Assembly (NCBI GenBank): GCA_023614405.1
Contig: CM042691.1
Location: forward strand, 178,284,927-178,348,926
DNA length: 64,000 bases
From: Avena insularis
Lineage: Eukaryota; Streptophyta; Magnoliopsida; Poales; Poaceae
Direction of reading: 5' to 3'
In this document: piece after piece, positions 59,120 through 64,000 of the stretch
Position numbering within the stretch: position 1 is the first letter of the stretch
How the letters are laid out: each line of letters begins with the position of its first letter
Made by a program: the position numbers and the translations under genes
The notes under the pieces: model-generated
Told to the model about the DNA's origin: nothing
What the model saw: the letters and a program-made list of their open reading frames with translations, nothing else
Database searches by the model: none

Positions 59120-59958
59120 AAGATCCTTAAGAAGGAGAGGAAGGACATGATGAAGATGCATGAAGAGTCAATGAAAGCCCTACAGGACTCCACCACCGAG
59201 GAGATGAACCACTTGAAGGAGGAGATCTCGATCTTAAGAGATCAGAAGAAAGCTGTCGACAAGCAGAATCAACGCCATGATGAGGCGTACAAGCTCCTCC
59301 AACAAGAATGGGATTCCTTGGCGGATACCCTCTGGCAAGCTGAGTCCAGCATCTTCAGTAAGTGATTCTCCGTCTTGGATTTCTATAGTCTAGATACTCT
59401 GAATTTTTGAACTCATGTGCTCCCTTGTCGGAAATTCGCAGCTCCTATGGGTTTAACCGGTCGCCTCCTCCGGCAAAGGAATGCATTGTTCTTGCTGGCA
59501 ACTTCATCAACACCGCCATCGTGCAAGCCAAAGAGATTGCCAAGCCCCTCCAGATCAATATCAAGGCATCGGACTCTGTGGCGAAGTTCTCGGAGATCCT
59601 GCACCGAGCCCCCGAGCGTATCACAAGCTGGAAAGCTTCATGTGCACGAGTGGGTGCAAGGATGGCGCTGTCCACGGTAAAGTCACATTACGAGGATGCC
59701 GACATCTACATGGTAACCTCTGGTATTCCCGACGTAGATGACGAAGGCAAGGAGATAAATCACGAATCTATCTTGTCATCACTCACGGGTTATGACACCA
59801 GAGTTGCCGAGTTAGTCAACGTCAACGCCTTCGTGCTGATGAATACCATCGATGGCGACAACCAAAGCTCCTCCGAGTCTCTTCACACTGTTGACTTTGA
59901 GGGTGACTCTCCTCCTGCCGATGATGCTGCTTCCAAGTCGCCTGTGTCAAAGGACTGA
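59120..59958 (+). pseudogene. end of the antisense gene of the second Tat element
   Basis: Exon A (59120 to about 59357) encodes a Lys/Glu-rich coiled coil (K-E-E-I-S-I-L-R-D-Q-K). Exon B (59442-59958) encodes a domain whose S-W-K-A-S-C-A-R-V-G-A-R segment resembles W-R-E-S-A-G-R-A-G-A-D of exon 7 in 39487-44015, with an acidic tail. The intron between has GTAAGT and a CAG end, but keeping exon B in frame needs one extra base at the donor, so a base was probably lost there. The GTG at 59114 that opens the frame comes from the fused LTR and is not a real start. Function unknown. Confidence 0.72.
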
Positions 59959-60465
59959 AAAACAACTTGTAATATTTGTTTCATCTTTGATGCGTATGCG
60001 GAAAAAACTATGTATTAACTTAAGGCGGAAAACAATGTTGTATGTCCTGCTACTTAAGAACTAGTTCCAGCATGTATATATTTTTTAAGCAAGTGCTGGC
60101 TTATCCATTACTTTGGTTCTTATGCTTGAATTTTCGTGAGTCGGAAGACTCGTTGTCGGAACCATGCGCTCAGGTGATGATGCCCAATGGCACCGTCAAT
60201 AACCTAAGCACAAAATCACCGACAATAAGTGCCAAAAGTCACTACTCCAGAATCCACATAAAAACGACAAAGAACGTGTAGACCAGAAAACTTAAGCTAA
60301 CGCCCGTAGACGGAATTTTCACAAGTGCAATCGCAAAACTTGTGCATAAAGGTTTTATATGATCCAAAAATGAACACTAAAGGAGGTAAAAGACTCAGAA
60401 ATATGAGTGACCAGAGAGCTTTATTTCATTGATCATATAAGAGGTACACAATTAGATAAAAAATG
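59959..60465. other. spacer between antisense gene and pol end
   Basis: About 500 bases between the convergent gene ends, shorter than the 1.16 kb counterpart at 38326-39486. I see no obvious copy of the 62-75 base repeats found there. Confidence 0.5.
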
Positions 60466-61838
60466 CTAAGTGTAAAAAGGACATAGTTGTGCTATGTTCC
60501 ATGGCCGATTAAGCTCCGGGTAGTCATCATCCGGGTCACGTCGCTTACGCTTATGATCCTCGTTGGGTCTATCCTTCAGTTCACGATTGTCAACGAGGTA
60601 GTAAGACCCATTGAGTAGCGCCTTGCTTATGATGAACGGTCCTTCCGATGGCTGGGATAATTTGTGTGACTTCTTCTGCTTAAGTCGTAGCACCAAATCC
60701 CCCTCTTTAAATGAGCGATGCCGAGCACGGCGACTATGGTAGCTGCGTAGCTTCTACTGGTAGATGGCGGATCTTTGGCATGCCAAAACATGCTCCTCCT
60801 CGAGAAGGTCCAGATCTAGGCGTCTGGATTCTTCAGCGTCATCTTCGTCGTAGGCGGCAACTATTGGTGCATCGTTTAGTATGTCGGAAGGTAGGATGGC
60901 TTCTTCTCCATATACCATGAAGTAAGCGGAGTAGCCGGTGGATCTGTTGGGTGTAGTTCGTAAACTCCAGCTGCTCTATGTAGCGGTGCCTCAAGACGTG
61001 GCTTTATTCCCTGCAGAATTAATCCATTGGCTCGCTCAACCTGACCATTGGATTTTGGATGTTCCATAGATGCAAGGTCAAGTCGGATGCCCTTCTCCCA
61101 ACAATAAGCCTCCACTTCTCCGAGTGACAAGTTGCTGCCGTTGTCGGTGATAATGCTATGTGGGAGACCAAATCTCACCACTAGATCCCGGACAAATCTG
61201 AGGGCAGTTGCCCCATCAAGCTTTCTAATGGGTTTAGCTTCTATCCATTTAGTGAATTTATCAAATGCTATTAGCAGGTGTGTAAAACCACATGGTGACG
61301 TTTGTAATGGTCCTACCATGTCTAGCCCCCAAACTGCAAACGGCCAAGTTATTGGTATTGTTCGCAATTCTTCAGCAGGAACATGTGGTCGTCGGGCATA
61401 ATACTGGCATCCCATGCATGTCTCAACCATCTTGTCGGCATCCGCCTTCGCGGTCAGCCAGTAGAATCCCTGCCGGAAGGCTTTCGCAACCAACGATCGA
61501 GGAGCGGCATGATTCCCGCAATCTCCGAGATGGATTTCGCATAGGATTTCAATACCTTCTAGCTGGGAAACACACTTTAGGTATACACCAGTAGTGCTCC
61601 TTTTGTAGAGTTGTACATTGATTATGGTATAGCCTTTCGCTCAACGTACTATTTGCCATCTTTCGACTTTGTCGTCAGGCAAAGTTCCGTGTTCGAGATA
61701 TTCCATGAACGGTTTTGTCCAAGCCGGAGGGACCTTTGCCACCATGTGGATGCAAGAGTCAACTCTATCCGGGTTGTCGATGTCGGCTCCCTTCACGGAT
61801 GGTGTTCGTAGATGCTCTAGAAAGACTCCTAGCGTAAT
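60466..61838 (-). pseudogene. integrase of the second Tat element
   Basis: On the minus strand: zinc-binding part (H-L-G-D-C-G-N-H near 61520, C-M-G-C-Q near 61410), then L-D-M-V-G-P-L, I-T-D-N-G-S-N and N-G-Q-V-E-R-A-N-G, so all three catalytic residues are present within the open frame 60876-61493. A stop near 61645 and a frameshift near 60960 break the remainder. The C-terminal frame 60466-60696 ends P-W-N-I-A-Q-L-C-P-F-Y-T, like the end at 38325. It would join element DNA to the chromosome. Confidence 0.85.
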
Positions 61839-63662
61839 TCATTTGCGCCCTGATCCAAGCTTAGATAGCAGATCAGCCGCCTCGTTTTGCTCCCTAGGTA
61901 CATACTTGGCTTCGTAGCCCAAGAAGCTCTCGGCTATCTCGTCCACTTCGTCTCGATATGCCGCCATCATAGGGTTCCGTGCATTCCAGGTGCCAGCCAC
62001 CTGCTGGGCAACCAAGTCGGAATCTCCACAGCAAACTATGCGCTTGATGCCAATATCCTTGGCTACGCGTAGTCCGTGACTGAGTGCTTCATACTCCGCC
62101 ATGTTGTTCGTAGCCTCGAAGTGGATTTGCAGAACGTAGTGTATCTTGTCGCCAGTTGGTGACTGTAGCAATACACCATCCCCCGAGCCGTTGAGCAGCT
62201 TTGATCCGTCAAAGTGCATCACCCAGTACTTTGGTTCCGGCAACGGAGTAGCATCTGGCATCTCCGTCCAATCTGCGATAAAATCCTCCAAGGCTTGTGA
62301 ATTGATAGCGTCGCGTCTCTTGTAGGTGATCTCAAAGGCGGCAAGTTTAATGCCCCACTTCATGACCCTTCCGGTAGCGTCACTGTTGTTGATAATGTCG
62401 GACAGTGGAGTTTTGCTCACCACTGTGATTGGGTGCTCCTGAAAGTAATGCCTCAGCTTCCGAGAAGCAAGGAATACTCCATAAGCTATCTTCTGGTAGT
62501 GCGGGTAACGCTGCTTGGACTCCTTCACGACCTCGCTCACATAGTAAACTAGTTGTTGAACTCCATGCTCATAGCCTGGTTCCTTCCACTCTAGCAGGAC
62601 GACGATGCTGATTACCCGGTTGGTTGCCACCATGCAGATTAACATGGTCTCTCCAGGCTCGGGTGCTGCAAGGATGGGCGCTGAGGAAAGAATCTCCTTG
62701 AGTTGCTTCAATGCTGCATCTGCTTCGTCCGTCCATGTGAATTTGTCCGCCTTCTTCAGCAACTTGTACAGCGGCAGAGCCTTCTCTTTAAGTCGGCTGA
62801 CGAACCGACTAACTGCTGCAACACAACACGTTAGTCGTTGAATGTCCTTTAGGCATGTCGGACGGTTTATGTTTAAGATGGCCTTGATTTTCTCCGGGTT
62901 GACCTCGATTCCACGCTGGGAAATGATGAAGCCCAACAATTTGCCGGCTGGAACCCCGAAGACGCACTTCTTAGTGTTAAGCATCATGCTGTATTTCCGG
63001 AGATTATCAAAGGTTTCTTTTAAGTCGAAGATTAAGTCATTGGACTTTTTAGACATCACCGCGATATTGTCCACATAGGCGTGAACGTTCCGACCAATTT
63101 GGTCGTGAAGGCAACGTTGCATTGTCCGCTGGTACGTAGCACCTGCGTTTTTTAGCCCAAAGGGCATCGTAACATAGCAAAACGTGCCATATGGGGTAGT
63201 GAACAAAGTGGCCAATTGGTCCGACTTCCTCATCTTGATCTGGTGGTATCCTGAGTATGCATCAAGAAAACACAAAAGTTCCGAGCCAGCCGTCGAGTTA
63301 ATGACTTGGTCAATGCGAGGAAAAGCAAACGAATCTTTGGGGCAAGCCTTGTTCAAGCCGGTGTAATCAACGTACATTCTTAATTCTTTGGTTCACTTTT
63401 TGGGGACAAGTACAGGATTGTCCACCCATTGGGTGTGAAGGACTTCTCGGATAAAACTAGCCTTAAGTAACCTAGCTATCACTTTTCCTATGGCGCGTCT
63501 CTTCTCATCTCCAAAGCATCATAGAGGTTGCTTCACTGGTTTGCATTTTGGATCAATGTTTAAGCTATGCTCGGCAAGTTCCCTAGGTACACCTTTCATG
63601 TCGGCAGGTTGCCAGGCAAAGATGTCCCTATTCTCACGGAGGAACTCGACGAGCGTGCTTTC
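61839..63662 (-). pseudogene. reverse transcriptase, RNase H and second RNase H of the second Tat element
   Basis: The 512-codon open frame 61839-63377 covers RT (V-D-Y-T-G-L-N-K-A, L-D-A-Y-S-G-Y-H-Q, Y-V-D-N at about 63066-63077), RNase H, and the second RNase H (M-H-F-D-G-S-K, N-M-A-E-Y-E-A-L, C-G-D-S-D-L, N-E-A-A-D-L-L-S-K-L-G). The second Asp of the RT active site is Asn (AAT at 63066-63068). Upstream to 63662 the same protein continues (D-I-F-A-W, V-P-R-E-L-A-E-H-S-L) but has a TGA in place of an Arg codon and another where Trp is expected near 63395. The RNase H domains look intact; RT is probably dead. Confidence 0.88.
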
Positions 63663-64000
63663 CTATTTGGGATCCAGGTTCGTCCCAATGGCTGTGGTCT
63701 TGGAGGCATCGCCTACCACCAGTTCCACCGGCTCGGTCTCGATGGCGGCCTTGATTGCAGGAGCGGAGTTGGAAATCTGTTTCTTCAACGCGGGCATCTC
63801 TGAGTCATCGACCTTACTCTGGATCTCTTTGAATTCTTTGTTGTAGAGGACAGCTTCCGCGAAGGCTTCTTCATTAATCTCGCAGTCCCTTGCCTTGGTA
63901 AAGCTTCCGGATACGATGATGACACTGTTTGGTCCGGGTATCTTGAGTTTGTTGTAGACGAAGCATGGCTTGGCCATGAAGGTGTGGAATATGTCGTGGC
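63663..64000 (-). pseudogene. protease C-terminus and linker of the second Tat element (partial)
   Basis: From 63977 to 63663 the frame reads M-A-K-P-C-F, L-K-I-P-G-P-N and ends I-G-T-N-L-D-P-K before TAG 63663-63665. This matches the region just before the TAG at 34969 in the other Tat element (L-D-A-K, then TAG). Past the stop the RT polyprotein continues in frame. The active site of the protease is outside the window. Confidence 0.75.

Larger units (their letters stand above)
59120..64000 (-). mobile_element. second Tat-lineage element, minus strand, cut at both ends
   Basis: Minus-strand protease end, RT, RNase H, second RNase H and integrase (63977 to 60466), then a + strand antisense gene end (59120-59958). 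The architecture is that of the element 30744-45429. Its 3' LTR side was removed at the 59119/59120 junction, and its 5' side is beyond the window. Confidence 0.88.

Noticed and set aside
1..64000. Host genes, including resistance or metabolic genes
   Set aside because: Every frame over about 120 codons is explained as a retroelement gene, its shadow or LTR sequence; none shows host-gene structure.

Overview
The window is nested transposon sequence from a large grass genome, most likely Pooideae and plausibly a Triticeae relative. The reasons are the density and nesting of long-LTR Ty3/Gypsy elements, LTR ends of types familiar from those genomes, and the absence of any host gene that I can support. 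All coding sequence found belongs to retrotransposons. No tRNA or rRNA gene, CRISPR array or prokaryotic operon signal was seen. Species and family names are inference; clade calls (chromovirus, Athila-like, Tat) rest on domain order and primer-binding sites.

Layout. (1) 1-411 unassigned. (2) 412-7959 is a non-autonomous LTR element on the + strand. It has a truncated 5' LTR, an initiator-Met primer site, one intact gene for a seven-zinc-knuckle protein, and a complete 4.2 kb 3' LTR. It sits in a chromovirus LTR fragment (7960-8671). (3) 8672-46155 is the scaffold: a minus-strand LTR of a chromovirus-like element, split into 8672-11388, 16680-19031 and 45449-46155. Its insertions are a solo LTR (11389-16679, itself carrying a small element near 13.0-13.5 kb) and a large minus-strand Athila-like gag-pro element (19032-45448). 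(4) The Athila-like element has a solo chromovirus LTR inside its gag gene (25044-28791), and a complete + strand Tat-lineage element (30744-45429) inside its 5' LTR. Two insertions are closed by exact 5 bp target duplications (GGTTG and ATATG). (5) 46156-46918 is the internal 3' part of the scaffold element. (6) 46919-49094 is the start of a second Athila-like element. (7) 49095-59119 is a + strand chromovirus (orf0, gag, protease, RT, RNase H, integrase, chromodomain) inserted in that element's gag. (8) 59120-64000 is a minus-strand Tat element whose right end lies outside the window.

How the parts work together. The Tat element at 30744-45429 carries gag, protease, RT, RNase H, a second (archaeal-type) RNase H and integrase on the + strand. 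Past the pol end comes a tandem-repeat 3' region. Beyond that, on the opposite strand, lies a seven-exon gene with an N-terminal domain resembling the Pfam putative gypsy-type transposon family and a long coiled-coil tail. Every exon joins in phase with canonical GT-AG introns; one intron holds a 60 bp minisatellite. The second Tat element keeps a homologous antisense gene end. Both Tat elements have a TAG at the same codon between protease and RT, and both have YVDD changed to YVDN. The only fully open element gene longer than 300 codons is the zinc-knuckle gene at 2568-3653, in an element with nearly identical LTRs. It and the antisense gene are the best candidates for something poorly described.
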